Positions 1 through 14,490 of a stretch of 64,000 nucleotides of DNA are shown one piece after another. The DNA comes from Monilinia fructicola. Its lineage: Eukaryota > Ascomycota > Leotiomycetes > Helotiales > Sclerotiniaceae. Made by a program: the position numbers and the translations under genes. Location of the stretch: assembly GCA_008692225.1 (NCBI GenBank), contig VICG01000009.1, positions 1-64,000 on the forward strand, given 5' to 3'. The notes under the pieces were generated by a model. It was given only the letters and a program-made list of their open reading frames with translations. It made no database searches and was not told where the DNA came from. Position 1 is the first letter of the stretch, and every line of letters starts with the position of its first letter.

Positions 1-3
1 ACC

Positions 4-44
<41 letters not shown>

Positions 45-121
45 CCCTAACCCTAACCCTAACCCTAACCCTAACCCTAACCCTAACCCTAACCCTAACC
101 CTAACCCTAACCTAACCCTAC
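1..121. repeat. Telomere, CCCTAA array
   Basis: About twenty head-to-tail CCCTAA units (TTAGGG read outward), the standard telomere repeat of filamentous ascomycetes. There are two small irregularities: a CCCTAAA unit near base 25 and a shortened CCTAA unit near base 110. The array stops at about base 121 and unique A/T-rich DNA begins at once. It starts at base 1, so the window begins at a true or nearly true chromosome end. Confidence 0.98.
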
Positions 122-135
122 TTTTTTGAAATAGC

Positions 136-204
136 TATAGCGGTTACCCCTACGGGGGGTATTTTCTTTTTCCAATCCCTGTAGCGGTTACCCCTACGGG
201 GTTA
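136..204. repeat. Short direct repeat next to the telomere
   Basis: The G/C-containing block GCGGTTACCCCTACGGGG occurs twice within about 65 bases, starting near 138 and 184, just inside the telomere. A RIP-mutated version reappears at 5585. It is probably the start of the subtelomeric repeat unit. Confidence 0.7.
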
Positions 205-3200
205 ATACTTTCATTTTAAATATTATATTAATATTAATATTATTAATAACTCTAATTATAATAAAATAAAATATATTAATAATAATATTAACAAATAATA
301 ATATTAATAATAAATAAAATAATATTAAAATAATAATATTAAAAAATTAAAAATTCAAAAAAAATAAAAGAGGTGTCCAAACGTAACCACTCAGAATATT
401 TTACCGAGGTTAAAATATTCCCCACTCTGCCATTTATAGCCGAACTTATATATACTAATGTAAAACGAGGCTTTTTCGTTCTTTATTAGAGAGTATTGGA
501 CCCAACGAATCAAAAATTAGCATATATGCGAAGGATTACAAATCGTATTAATACAATCAGGATACCCCTGTCTCTTATTAAAGTATTACCTCTTGAAAGT
601 TCCACTTATACCTAATGGAATTAAGCCAATAGGATCAGCATAAATGTATTCGTAGCAATTTGTTACATTTGAATAAATTAGCTTACTTATTTAAAATATA
701 TATTATACCTTTATTATAAAATAATTCGAATTTTCGAAATTTTAAAAAAATATTATAAAGCCTTTTGCTTATTTTAATTAAATATTAGCTTTTTTTTAGA
801 TTTTTATAATATAAGATTAAATTAATATTAATATATAAAAAATGTTATTTAAAATATTATATTTTTTAAAATTCTACTACTCTACAATACCTTTACTTTA
901 GCCAATCATTTTTTTATAACTAATAATTCAAACTGGTACAAATCCTTCAATTTTGAAAATAATTTGAAATAAATTATATATAATAAAGATTTTAAATAAA
1001 TCTTTATTATATAATATTTTAAATTTTTAATTTATATTAAAATTTAAACTAATTAAAGTAATAATAAATTCGAATTTATATAAATATTTTGTTAGATTAT
1101 TACCCCCTTGTCGAAATAGCTTTACCCCATATATCACCAAAATGCTAATATATTGAAATATATATAGATCCTTCAATATTAAAGATAATTTAAAATAAAT
1201 TTTATATATAAATAATTTAAATAAAGCTTTATAATATACAACTTTAAATTTTTAAATTATATTAATATTTAAGCGAATTATAAATAGTAGCCGATTCGAT
1301 TATTTTTCGCAGGCCATCACTTTTCTATCGAAACGGGCTACCATCGATAATAGCCCGCAGAAAAATTCAATAGAATAGTTATTAGGATTTATTAAATTAT
1401 AATTAAATCTTATATTTGAAGATATTTAATATATTTATAAAAAAATTAATTAAAACTTATATATAATAATAAAATTTTCAAAATTTTCGAAAATAAATAT
1501 TTAATATTAAATGCTAGTTTTTTATTTTTTGATTGATTTTTATATTTCAAGATATTAATTATAAATAAAAAACTACTAATATCTAAAAATAATTCTTATA
1601 TCTTTTTATATAAATTTTAATAATACAAACTAATTAATTTCGTTTTTTTCAATGAAAAACTATTAATTAAATAAATTAATAATAATAATAACTTTTTAAA
1701 TTCTAATATATTTTTTAAAAACAATTTATAATAAGTTTTATATTAAAATTAAATTATTATTTGAAATATTAAAAAATTAATCTTTTAATCTTTTAATATT
1801 AATAATTTTATTAATAAGAAATTAATTATTATTTGCAATGTTTAGATAAAAAATCTTTAAATGATTTAAATAAAGTAATTATACTTTAATTTTTATATAT
1901 ACTAAATTCTTTTAATATTATATAATTATATTTAGTATAATCAATTTTTATTAAAAGATTAATTATAAAAAAATTATAAATTTTATTAAATATTTTTTTA
2001 AATAATAATTTAATATTATTTATATTAATAATAATATCTTTATAAGATATTGTATTTTGTTTTAAATTGTTAATTATTAATTAAGTTTGATTAAATAATT
2101 CTAAATTCACTTTAAAACAAAATGATTTATTTAATAAAATTTTAGCTAAAGTTGTTTGATTATAATTTTAAAAATATTTATTTATAAAATTTGCTAATAT
2201 AATATTTAAATTAATTTTGAAATCTAATAATAATAAACGAATATTATGTTTTATAATTAATAATTAAATGCAATATATAAATTATAAATAATATTAAAAT
2301 AAAAATAAAGTTATTTTTATTGAAAAAAATTTTTTTTTTAATACTTTTTATTATGAAAAAACAATTAATAAGATTAATAAATATATTTAAATTTATTTTT
2401 TATTTGAAATATTTAATTATAATTCTTAAAATTCTATAAATAATCTTTTTTAAACTTTTATTAAAAAATTTATTTATTTTTCGAAAAATAATTAAAGTAT
2501 TATTTTTATTTAAATTATTATTCGAATTTAAACTAAATAAACTATTAAAATCAGATTCATTTAAATCATATTAAGATTCTTTATTTAAAATATTAGAATT
2601 CTCGAAATTAGATTTTAAATTCTTTTTATTAATATTATTAAATCAATTTAACCTTTTAAATTGAAATTTATTAATATTTTAATTCGAAGATTTCTTAATC
2701 TTTTTTAAAGAACTTTTAATATTTTTAATACAATTCTTATTTATTTCTATTAAATTTAATTCTAAATTTATTAATTTTAATATCTTTTCTTTTAAATTTT
2801 TTGAAATCAAAGAAATATTTATTATTAAATAATAAAGTATAATTAAGTAAAAATATAAAAAATAATTTAAATAAACTAAAATATTTAATTCAATTTTAAT
2901 TATTATTTAAAAGTTTTAATTCTTTATTACAAAATTTTATTTTTTTTAAAGTTATTTATAATATTTAAATGTGTTTTATTTAAATAAATAATTTTATTTA
3001 AATTAGAATATAATAATTTTTTTAAATAAAATAATATTAATTTAAAAGCTTTTTATATTAAATATTATTATTAAAAATAATTAAAAGTTCAATTAAATCT
3101 TTTAAATTATATTTAAATAAATAATTAATATATTTTAATCTTTTTTAAAAAGGAGTTAAATATTTTGAATTAATTTTAATTAAACTTTTTTTATTTTCTA

Positions 3201-3956
3201 ATTTTTTCATTTTCTTTTGAAATTATTTTTCTAATTGAATTTAATTAAATCTAAATGATTTAAATTTTTATTTAAATCATTATTATTAAAATTAATATTA
3301 ATTAAAAAATGAAATTTTAAAAATATTTAAAATATTCAAATCTATTTGTTTATCTTTTAATTAAATTTCAAAAAAAGAAATAATTTAAAGCTAATTTTTG
3401 ATTTGAAATATTATTTATTAAATCAAAATTAAAGGAAATATTGTTATATATAAAATTTAAATATCTTTTTAAATTTTTTTTTATTAAATTTTAATATTTT
3501 ATAAAAGAAATATTAAAAATAGGTTTTAATCTTTAATTCAAAAAATGAATATAAATTAAATTTAGATTAAAATAGATTTATTAAATTTATATTTATTTTA
3601 ATAAGTTTAATAATTAAAGATTGAGAAGTATTAATAGCTTTATTAATTATCTTTTTTTTATAATTTGAAATTAAATTATTAAAATGATTTGTAGTTAAAT
3701 AATTCTTTAAATTTTGAATATAGATTTTATAAATATTATATAAAATAAATTGAAATGTAAGATAATATAAAAGAAAAGAAACTTTTTTAATTTTATTAAA
3801 AGTTAATTTAATTTGAAAATCTTTTGTTTTTTATAAATACTAAATAATTTATTAATATTAAATTAAACGAAAGTAAAAGGAAAAGGGAAAGTTTAATAAT
3901 TAATTATTTTAAATAAATTGAAAGATTAATTTTAAAATAAATAAAAAATGGTAAAT

Positions 3957-4235
3957 GAATTTTAATATAAATATTAAAATGGATTTTATATAGATTTAAA
4001 TATAAATTTAAAGATAAATTTTAAAGGATTTAAATAAAGATATTAAAAAATATTTTAATGTAAATTTAAATATAGATTTAAATATAGATTTTAAAAGATT
4101 TAAATAAAAATATTAAAAGGTATTTCAATATAGATTTAAATATAGATTTAAATATAGATTTTAAAGGATTTAAATAAAAATATTAAAAGGTATTTTAATA
4201 TAGATTTTAAAAGTAGATTTTAAAGATAAATCTAA
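3957..4235. repeat. A/T tandem repeat, ~70-bp period
   Basis: Three to four consecutive units carry the series ATAGATTTAAATATAGATTT, then AAAGGATTTAAATAAAAATA, then TTAAAAGGTATTT, with small substitutions. It lies inside the A/T-rich subtelomere and has no coding potential. Confidence 0.65.
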
Positions 4236-7200
4236 ATCTTAATCTTTTTTAAATAGAAAATTCAAAGGATTATATAAAATTTCAAAATTTAAAATTCAAA
4301 ACAAAAGTAAATATCCAAATATAACAAATTTAGAATATTTAATCGAAATCAACAATTTCTATTTGATTATTTATAGCTGAATTTATATATATTAATGTAA
4401 AATAAAGCTTTTTTATTTTTAATTAAAGAATATTAAGCTTAATAAATCTATTAATATATATATAAAGGATTACAAATCAAATTAATAATAAATTACAAAT
4501 AATTCAAAAATTAATAAGATTAGAATACCTTTATTTTTAACTAAAGTATTACTCTTTGAGAATTCTATTTATACTTAATAAGATTAAATCAATAAAATTA
4601 ACATAAATATATTTATAACAATTTGTTATATTTAAACAAAATAATCTACTTATTTAAATATATATATTATATCTTCAATAAAAAGTTTTTTGATTTTAAG
4701 AAAATTCGAAAAGTTATAATACTCTTTAATTATTTTCATTTAATATCATCTTTTTTTAAATTTTTATAATAATTAATAAAATTATTATAAAATTAATTAA
4801 AATTTGGAATAAATAGAATCTTTTTTTAAAGGAATAATAAAAATTATATAATAACCTTTTTTGATTTAAATATATAAATCGAATTTTAAAACAAAATATA
4901 ATAAACTAATATAAATTCTTTAATATAAAAAATAATTTAAAATAAATTTAGGAATTTGAAAATTTAATTGAAGATTTATAATATTACTTTTTTTGTCTTT
5001 AAGTTTTATAATAATCTTGATTTTTTATTGAATTTTGAATTATATATATTAAATTGTAAGAATTATATATTACTTTACATTATTCTATATAATTATTTAT
5101 ATATCATTAATATTTTAATTTAATATAGATTTATTAATATAATAAATAATTAAAAAATAAACTTTATATTTAGAATATTTGATTAAAGATTTATAAAGTT
5201 ATTGTTTTTATAATAAGATTTTATAATAAAATGAATTTTTATTGAATTTTTTGATTAATAAATTAAATTAGAATAATAATATACTATTTTATATTATTTA
5301 ATATAACCACTTATATACCACTAATATTTTAATCTTGTACAAATCTATTAATATAAAAGATAATCGAAAATAGATTTTAGATTTAGAAAATTTAAATAAA
5401 TATTAATAAAATACTATTTTCAAAATTAAAAATATCTCAAAATTTAAAGGAATTCTGGTGGTGGCTGATTTGATTATTTTTTGCGGGCCATTACCCTCCT
5501 TGTTGAAATAGATCATCATTAATGGTAACTTACAAAAAAATTTATAGAATAATTATTAGGGGTATTTTCTTTTTCCCAATCCCTGTAACAGTTACTCCTA
5601 CAGGGTTAATACTTTCATTTTAAATATTATATTAATATTAAAATATATTAATAATTATAATAATAATAAAGAAAATATTATTAATAACTTTAATTTTAAT
5701 AAATGAAATATTATTTAATAATAATATTAATAAATAATAATATTAATAATAAAAAAAAAATAATATTAAAATAAATAATATTAAAAAAATTAAAAAGAAA
5801 AAAAATAAAAGAGATGTTTAAATATAACTATTCAGAATATTTTATTAAGGTTAAATATTCCTTATTCTACTATTTATAATCGAATTTATATTTACTAATA
5901 TAAAAAAAAACTTTTTTCGTTTTTTGTTAAAGAGTATTAAATCTAATAAATTATATTACTAATAAGATTAATAATACAATTAAAATATTTTTATTTTTTA
6001 TTAAAATATTACTTTTTAAAAGTTTTATTTATATTTAATGGAATTGAGTTAATAGAATCAATATAAATATATTTACAATAGTTTATTATATTTAAACAAA
6101 TTAGCTTATTTATTTTAAAATATATATTATATCTTTATAATAAATAATTTAAATTTTAAAATTTTAAAAAATGTTATAAAGCCCCTTATTTGTTTTAATT
6201 TGATATTAGCTTTTTTTAAATTTTTATAATATAAAATTAAATTAATATTAATAAATTAAAATATTATTTAAAATATATTGTTTTTCGAAATACTATTATT
6301 CTACATTACCTTAATTAATTGCTTTTCTATAACTAATAATTTAAACTAGTACAAATCCTTTAATTTTTGAAATAATTTAAAATAAATTATATATATATAA
6401 AATTTAAATACATTGTTATTATATAGTATTTCGAATTTTTTAATTTGTATAAAGATTTAAACTAATTAAAAATAATAATAAATTCAAATTTGAATGAATA
6501 TTTTATTAAGCCATTATCTTTTTATCAAAATGATTTTACTTCACATACTACTAAAATACTAATATATTAAAATTTATACAAATCCTTCAATATTTAAGAT
6601 AATTTAAAAAAATTTTATATATATAAATAATTTAAATAAAGTTTTATAATATAAAATTTTAAATTTTTAAATTATATTAATATTTAAACGAATTATGATA
6701 ATAGCCGATTTGATTATTTTTCGTAGGTTATTACCTTCCCTATCAAAATAAGATACCATCAATAGTGGCCCGCGAAAAAATTCATAAAATAATTATTAAA
6801 CTTTTTTATCCTTTGTTAAAGAGTATTGGGTTTAACAAATCAAAGGCTGGTATATATGTAAAGGATTACAAATCATATTAATAATCAAAATATGCTTAAT
6901 AATATAATTAAAATACTTTTATCTTTTACTAAAGTATTATTTTTTAAAAGTTTTGTTTATATTTAATAAAATTAAATAAATAAAATAAAATTAATATAAA
7001 TGTATTTATAATAATTTATTACGTTTAAATAAATTAGTTTATTTATTTTAAAATATATATTATATACTTTTATAATAAATAATTTGAATTTTGAAATTTT
7101 AAAAAATATTATAAAGCCTCTTACTCGTTTTAATTAAATATTAGCTTTTTTTAAATTCTTATAATATAAAATTAAATTAATATTAATAAATTAAAATATT

Positions 7201-9314
7201 ATTTAAAATATATTATTTTTCAAAATACTACTACTTTATATTATTTTAACTAATCGCTTTTCTATAACTAATAATTCAAATTAGTATAAATCCTTCAATT
7301 TTTAAAATAATTTAATATAAATTATATATATAAATTTTTTTAAATAAATCTTTATAATATAAAATTTTTAATTTTTAATTTATATAAAAATTTAAATTAA
7401 TTATAATAATAATAAATTCGAATTAGAATAAATATTTTATTAAACTATTATCCCTTTGTTAAAATAGTTTTACCCTATATATTATTAAAATATTAATATA
7501 TTAAAAAAATCCATACAAATTTTTTAATTTTTAAGATAATTTAAAAAAAAATTTTATATATAAATAATTTAAATAAAACTTTATAATATATGATTTTAAA
7601 TTTTCAAATTATATTAATATTTAAATAAATTATAATAATAGCTAATTCAACTATTTTTTATAGGCCACTACTCTCTCTATCAAAATAAACTACTATTAGT
7701 AATAACCTATAAAAAAATTTATAAAATAATTATATAAAGAATTACAAATTATATTACTAATTAGATTAATAATATAATTAAAACACTTTTATCTTTTATT
7801 AAAGTATTACTCTTTAAAAGTTCTATTTATATTTAATGAAATTAAGCCAATAGGATTAATATAAATATACTTATAGTAGTTTATTATATTTAAATAAATT
7901 AATTCATTTATTTTAAAATATATATTATACTTTTATAATAAATAATTCGAATTTTGAAATTTTAAGAAATGTTATAAAGCCTTTTATTTGTTTTAATTAA
8001 ATATTAGCTTTTTTTAGATTTTATAATATAAGATTAAATTAATATTAATATATAAAAAATATTATTTAAAATATTATATTTTTTAAAATTCTATTACCCC
8101 ATAATATTTTTACCTTAATTAATTATTTTTATATAGTTAATAATTTAAACTAATATAGATTCTTTAATTTTTAAAATAATTTAATATAAATTTTATATAT
8201 AAAATATTTGAATAAATCTTTATTATATAATATTTTAAATTTTTAATTTATATTAAGATTTAAGTTAATTAAAGTAATAATAAATTCGAATTTAAATAAA
8301 TATTTTGTTAGATTATCATCCCCCTATCGAAATGGCTTTTACCCTATATACCATCAAAATGCTAATATATTGAAATATATACAAATTCTTCAATATTAAA
8401 GATAATTTAAAACAAATTTTATTTTATATATAAATAATTTAAATAAAGTTTTATAATATATAATTTTAAATTTTTAAATTATATCAATATTTAAGCGAAT
8501 TATAATAATAATTGATTTGATTATTTTTCGTAAACTATTATCTTTTTTATTATTGAAATAAGTTATTACCGATAATAATTCGCAAAAAAAATTTATAGAA
8601 TAATATTATTAGGGTATTACTTTTTGAAAGTTTTACTTATACTTAATAGAATTAAGTTAATAGGATTAACATAAATATACCCACAGTAATTTATTACATT
8701 TAAATAAAATTAATTTACTTATTTTAAAATATATATTATACCTTTATAAATAAATAATTCAAATTTTAAAATTTTAAAAAATATTATAAAGCCCTCTGCT
8801 CATATTAATTTAAAATCAGCTTTTTTTAAATTTTTATAATATAAGATTGAATTAATATTAATATATATTAAAAATATTATTTAAAATATATTATTATTTT
8901 TCGAAATACTACTACCCCACATCACCCTAGCCAATGACTTTTTCATAACTAATAATTTAAACTAGTACAGATCCTTCAATTTTTGAGATAATTTAAAATA
9001 AATTATATATATATAAAAATTTAAATAAATTCCTATTATATATAAGTATTTCGAATTTTTAATTTATTTAAAGATTTAAGCTAATAAAAGTGAAAATAAA
9101 TTCGAATGAAAATGAATATTTTGTTAGGCCACCACCCCCCTGTCGAAATAGCTTTACCCCACATACCACCAAAATACTAATATATTAAAATCCGTACAGA
9201 TCCTTTAATGTTGAAGATAATTTAAAATAAATTTCATATATGAATAATTTAAATAAAGCTTTATAATATACGATTTTTAAATTTTTAAATTATATCAATA
9301 TTTGAGCGGATTAT

Positions 9315-9400
9315 AGTGGTGGCCGATTCGACTATTTTTCGCGGGCCACCACCCCCCCCCCTGTCGAAATGGGCCACCACCGGTGGTGGCCCGCGAAAAA
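9315..9400. repeat. Best-preserved palindromic terminus of the subtelomeric repeat
   Basis: The segment is unusually G/C-rich for its surroundings. The arm TTTTTCGCGGGCCACCAC (9335-9352) is the exact reverse complement of 9383-9400, so an 18-19 bp stem with a ~28-nt loop is possible. Bases 9371-9392 are also a perfect 22-bp palindrome centred on CCGG. A third GTGGTGGCC arm lies at about 9316-9324. The order is arm', arm, arm, arm', which allows two mutually exclusive folds. Nine other copies in the array are RIP-mutated versions. Confidence 0.85.
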
Positions 9401-12400
9401 ATTTATAGAATAATTATTAGGGTATTACCCCCTGAAAGTTCCATTTATATCTAATGGGATTGAGCTAATAGGATTAGCATAAATATATTTACAGTAGTTT
9501 ATTTATTTTAAAATATATATTGTACCTTTACAATAAATAATTCGAATTTTGAAATTTTAAAAAATGTTATAAAGCCTCTTGTTTGTTTTAATTTGATATT
9601 AGCTTTTTTTAAATTTTTATAATATAAGATTAAATTAATATTAATAAATTAAAATATTATTTAAAATATATTATTTTTCGAAATATTACTACCCTACATT
9701 ACCCTAATCAATCGCTTTTCTATAATTAATAATTCAAACTAATATAGATCCTTTAATTTTTGAGATAATTTAAAATAAATTATATATATATAAAATTTAA
9801 ATAAATTCTTATTATATAGTATTTCGAATTTTTAATTTGTATAAAGATTTAAGCTAATTAGAGTAATAATAAATTCGAATTTGAATGAATATTTTGTTAG
9901 GCCACCATCCCCCTATTAAAATGGCTTTACCCCACATACCATCAAAATACTAATATATTAAAATCTGTATAGATCCTTCAATATTTGAAATAATTTAAAA
10001 AGAATTTTATATATAAATAATTTAAATAAAGCTTTATAATATACGATTTTAAATTTTTAAATTATATCAATATTTAAGCGAATTATAATGGTGATAGCTG
10101 ATTCGACTATTTTTCGCGGGCTACCACCCCCCCTATCGAAATAGGCCATTACCGATACTGGCCCGCGAAAAAATTCATAGAATAGTTATTAGGAATATTA
10201 TATTAATATTAGTATTATTAATAATTATAATAATTAAAATAATATTAAAACAAATATTATATTTAATAAATATTATATATTTATATTATTAAATAAATAT
10301 TATATATTTATATTTGAATAAATAATATTTAAAAATTAAAAATTAAAAAAATGAAAGAAGTATCCAAATGTAATCATTTAGAATATGAAATATTCCCTAC
10401 TCTACTATTTATAGCCGAACTTATATATACTAGTATAAAAATAAAACTTTTTTATCCTTTATTAAAAGATATTAGATCTAACAAATCAAAAGCTAATATA
10501 TATACGAAGGATTACAAATCATATTAATAATCAAAATATACTTAATAATACAATTAGAATACCCCTATCTCTTACTAGAGTATTACCCTCTGAAAGTTCC
10601 ATTTATACCTAATGGAATTAAACCAATAGGATCAATATAAATATACTTGCAGCAGTTTATTATATTTAAACAAATTAGCTCACTTATTTTAAAATATATA
10701 TTATACCTTTATAATAAATAATTTGAATTTTGATATTTTGAAAATTATTATAAAGCCACCTAATCATTTTAATTCGATATTAGCTTTTTTTTAGATTTTT
10801 ATAATATATAAGATTAAATTAATATGAATATATTAAGAATAATAATTAAAATAGTATATTTTTTGAAATCCCACTACCCCACATCACCTTAGCCAATAAT
10901 TTTCATATAGCTAATAATTTAAAGCTATACAAATCCTTTAATTTTAAAGATAATTTAATATAAATTTTATATATAAAATATTTAAACAAATCTTTATTTC
11001 ATAATATTTTAAGTTTTTAATTTATATAAAGATTTAAACTAATTAGAATAATAATAAATTCGAATTTGAATAAATATTTTATTAGGCTACCATTCCCTTA
11101 TCGAAATAGCTTTACCCTACATACTACCAAAATATTAATATATTAAAATCCGTATAGATTGTTTAATTTTTTAAAGTAATTTAAAAATAATTTTATATAT
11201 AAATTATTTACATAAAGTTTTATAATATACAATTTTAAATTTTTAAATTATATTAATATTGAAATTAATTATAATAATAATAAATTCGAATTAGAATAAA
11301 TATTTTGTTAAACTACTACCCCCTTGTTAAAATAGTTTTACCTGATATACTACTAGAAAACTAATATATTAAAATCTATACAAATCCTTTAATTTTTAAG
11401 ATAATTTAAAAAGAATTTTATATATAAATAATTTAAATAAAACTTTATAATATACGATTTTAAATTTTTAAATTATAATAATATTTAAGCAAATTATAAT
11501 AATAGTTAATTCAACTATTTTCCGCGGACCGTTATCCTCTCTATCAAAATAAGCCATTACTAGTAATAACCCGCAAAAAAATTCAGAAAATAATTATTAG
11601 GGTTAATACTTTCATTTGAAGTATTATATTAATATTATTAATAATTATAATAATAATTATAATAATTATAATAATTATAAGTATTATAATAATAATAAAT
11701 AAAATATTATTAATAATTATTATAATATCAAAATAAATAATATTAAAAAAAAATATTAATATCTAAATAATTAATATTTAAAAAATTAAAAATTAAAAAA
11801 AGAAGAAAAATGTTTAAACGTAATTATTCAGAATATAAAATATATTTTCTACTTTGCTATTTATAGCCGAATTTATATATATTAATATAAAATAAAGGTT
11901 TTTTGTTCTTTATTAAAAGGTATTAAATTTAAAAAATTAAAAGTTAATATATATACAAAAGATTATAAATTATATTAATATAATTAAAATACCCTTATTT
12001 TTTACTAGAATACTATTTCTTAAAAATTCCATTTATATTTAATAAAATTAAATTAATAAAATCAATATAAATATACTTATAATAGTTTATTACGTTTAAA
12101 TAAATCAATTTATTTATTTTAAAATATATATTATACCTTTATAATAAATAAATTTCGAATTTTAAGATTTTAAAAAATATTATAAAGCCCTTTGATTATT
12201 TTAATTTAATATTAGTTTTTTTGAGATTTTTATAATATAAAATTGAATTAATACAAATATATTAAAAATAATATTTAAAATAGTATATATTTTCTGAAAT
12301 TCTATTACCTTACAATACCCTTACTTTAGCTAATCATTTTTATATAATTAACAATTTAAACTAATATAGATTTATTAATTTTTAAGATAATTTAATATAA

Positions 12401-12782
12401 ATTTTCTATATATAATATTTGAATAAATCTTTATTATATAATATTTTAAATTTTTAATTTATATTAAGATTTAAATTGATTAAAATAATAATAAATTAGA
12501 ATTTAAATAAATATTTTATTAAGTTATTATTTCTTTATTAAAATAGCTTTATTTTATATACCACTAAAATACTAATATATTAAAATTCATATAAATCCTT
12601 TAATTTTTGAAATAATTTAAAGAAATTTTATATATAAATAATTTAAATAAGGCTTTATAATATACAATTTTATAGTTTTAAATTATATTAATATTTAAAC
12701 GAAGTATAATAATAACCGATTCGAATAAAAATAAAAATTTTATTAGATTATTACTCCTCTATTGAAATCGTTTTACTTTATA

Positions 12783-13534
12783 AGTCGCCTACCCTACTTT
12801 TCGCTACCCTCTCTCCCCTTATTTGGCTAACATTTCACACCAAAAAACGGCCATTTTGATGTATTTATAACTCTACGAAAAATAAATATATATATTTTAA
12901 ATTTTAATTAAAGCTTCTATATATAATTATTAATAGATTCTAAAAATCTTTAAAAAAAGTTATATTTATTTAATAAAAATAGCTAAAAAATAATTTAAAA
13001 AAATTTTAAGAATTTTAAAGCTAACTTAAATTGAACATTTTATTTTAAAAGTATACTATTATTTATAATAAATGTTTTAATATAGATTTTTAGATTTTAA
13101 CGATAAAATTTTAAGTAAAAAATTTCTCTAATTCCAATTTATTTAATAATTTTAAATTATTATATATATTTTAAAGAGCTTATTTATTATATATTGATTA
13201 ATGAATTCCATAAAAATTTATAGATTATTTTTAATTATTTTTGTTTAAAAATTATAAATATTTGTTTCAAAATTTTAATTTTGTATGTAATTTCCATACA
13301 AATCCAAAACCGAAACTTTTAATTTTCTATAATCTTTTATTACTCTTTTATAAAAAAATCGCAAAAATTTAAGATTTTCCAAATTTATTGAATATTATAT
13401 ATAAAAAGCTTCAATTAAAATTTAAAATATATATATTTATTTTTTGTAGAGTTATAAATACATTAAAATGGCCGTTTTTGGTGTAAAATGTTGGCCAAAT
13501 GGGGGGGGGGTAGCGAAAAGTAGGGTAGGCAACT
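12783..13534. mobile_element. 752-bp TA-flanked inverted-repeat element (MITE-like)
   Basis: The left end reads AGTCGCCTACCCTACTTTT and the right end is its near-exact reverse complement. The terminal inverted repeats stay similar for about 130 bp; both arms contain a CACCAAAAA-CGGCCATTTT block and a TATTTATAACTCTAC block. TA dinucleotides flank it. Deleting the element plus one TA restores the sequence of uninterrupted array copies, for example near 1125. The interior is A/T-rich and non-coding. The structure fits a non-autonomous Tc1/mariner/pogo-type element (TA target). Confidence 0.88.
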
Positions 13535-13789
13535 TATATCATCAAAATATTAATATATATTAAAATCTATATAAATCCTTCAATCTTTGAAATAATTTAA
13601 AAAGAATTTTATATATAAATAATTTAAATAAAGCTTTATAATATACAATTTTATATTTTTAAATTATATCAATATTTAAGCGAATTATAGTGATGGCCAA
13701 TTCAACTATTTTTCGCAAGCCATTACCCCTCCTATCGAAATAAGCCACCACTAATAATAGCCTATAAAAAAATTTATAGAATAGTTATT

Positions 13790-14490
13790 AGTATTTTAAA
13801 ATCTTCCTATAAAGGTTTTAAATTATAAAAATTATTCTTAAAAAAATATTAATATTATAAAGTTAATGATTTTAGAAACTTTTAGAATTTATTAATTTAT
13901 TAATTTTAAATTCAAGAATATATAAATATCAAAAATTAAAATTTTTAAAAAAATAATATAAGCTTTAAAGTTTTATTAAATATTTTTAAAATTTAACATT
14001 TTATATTATATCAATATATATATATAATATAAAAAGTAGAAAATTCAAATTTTTAACAAAAAAATATACTTATATAATCTAAATAAACAAATTTACCCTT
14101 TTAAAACTTATAAATTTTCCTATATTTTCAATTTTATCAATATATATTTTAAATATTAATAAAAGTATTAAAATTTTAAAATAAAATATTTAAAATTTAG
14201 CTTTCCTTTTATTATTAACCAAAATTTGATAAATTTAACTATAATATTCGTTAAATTATTCAATATTAATATAAATCTTTAATTTTTTATTTAATTTCCA
14301 ATACTTATACATTTTATTATACTATTATTTATTTAATATTAGATTTTATAATATAAATTTTTTATAATAAATATAAAAATACTTAATTTATAATACTTAT
14401 AAATTTTATGAAATTATATTAAAATTCTATTAAATAATTATAAATTATATTTTTGTATATGCTTTTTTTAAAACCTACCCAAATATAACA
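13790..14490 (-). mobile_element. A/T-rich repeat element, inverted relative of 52.0-52.8 kb
   Basis: It interrupts a subtelomeric repeat copy: the flanking array resumes near 14490 with ATTAAATTAATATTAATA. Its reverse complement aligns over hundreds of bases with 52035-52840, including shared TATAAGTTTTAAAAG and TTATTTAGATTATATAA blocks in the same order. It has no reading frame and is probably a RIP-degraded transposon. The telomere-proximal end is shorter than in the other copy. Confidence 0.75.

Noticed and set aside
9300..9420. CRISPR-like array
   Set aside because: The repeats are ~1 kb apart and eukaryotic. The palindromes are ends of a long repeat, not short repeats with uniform spacers.
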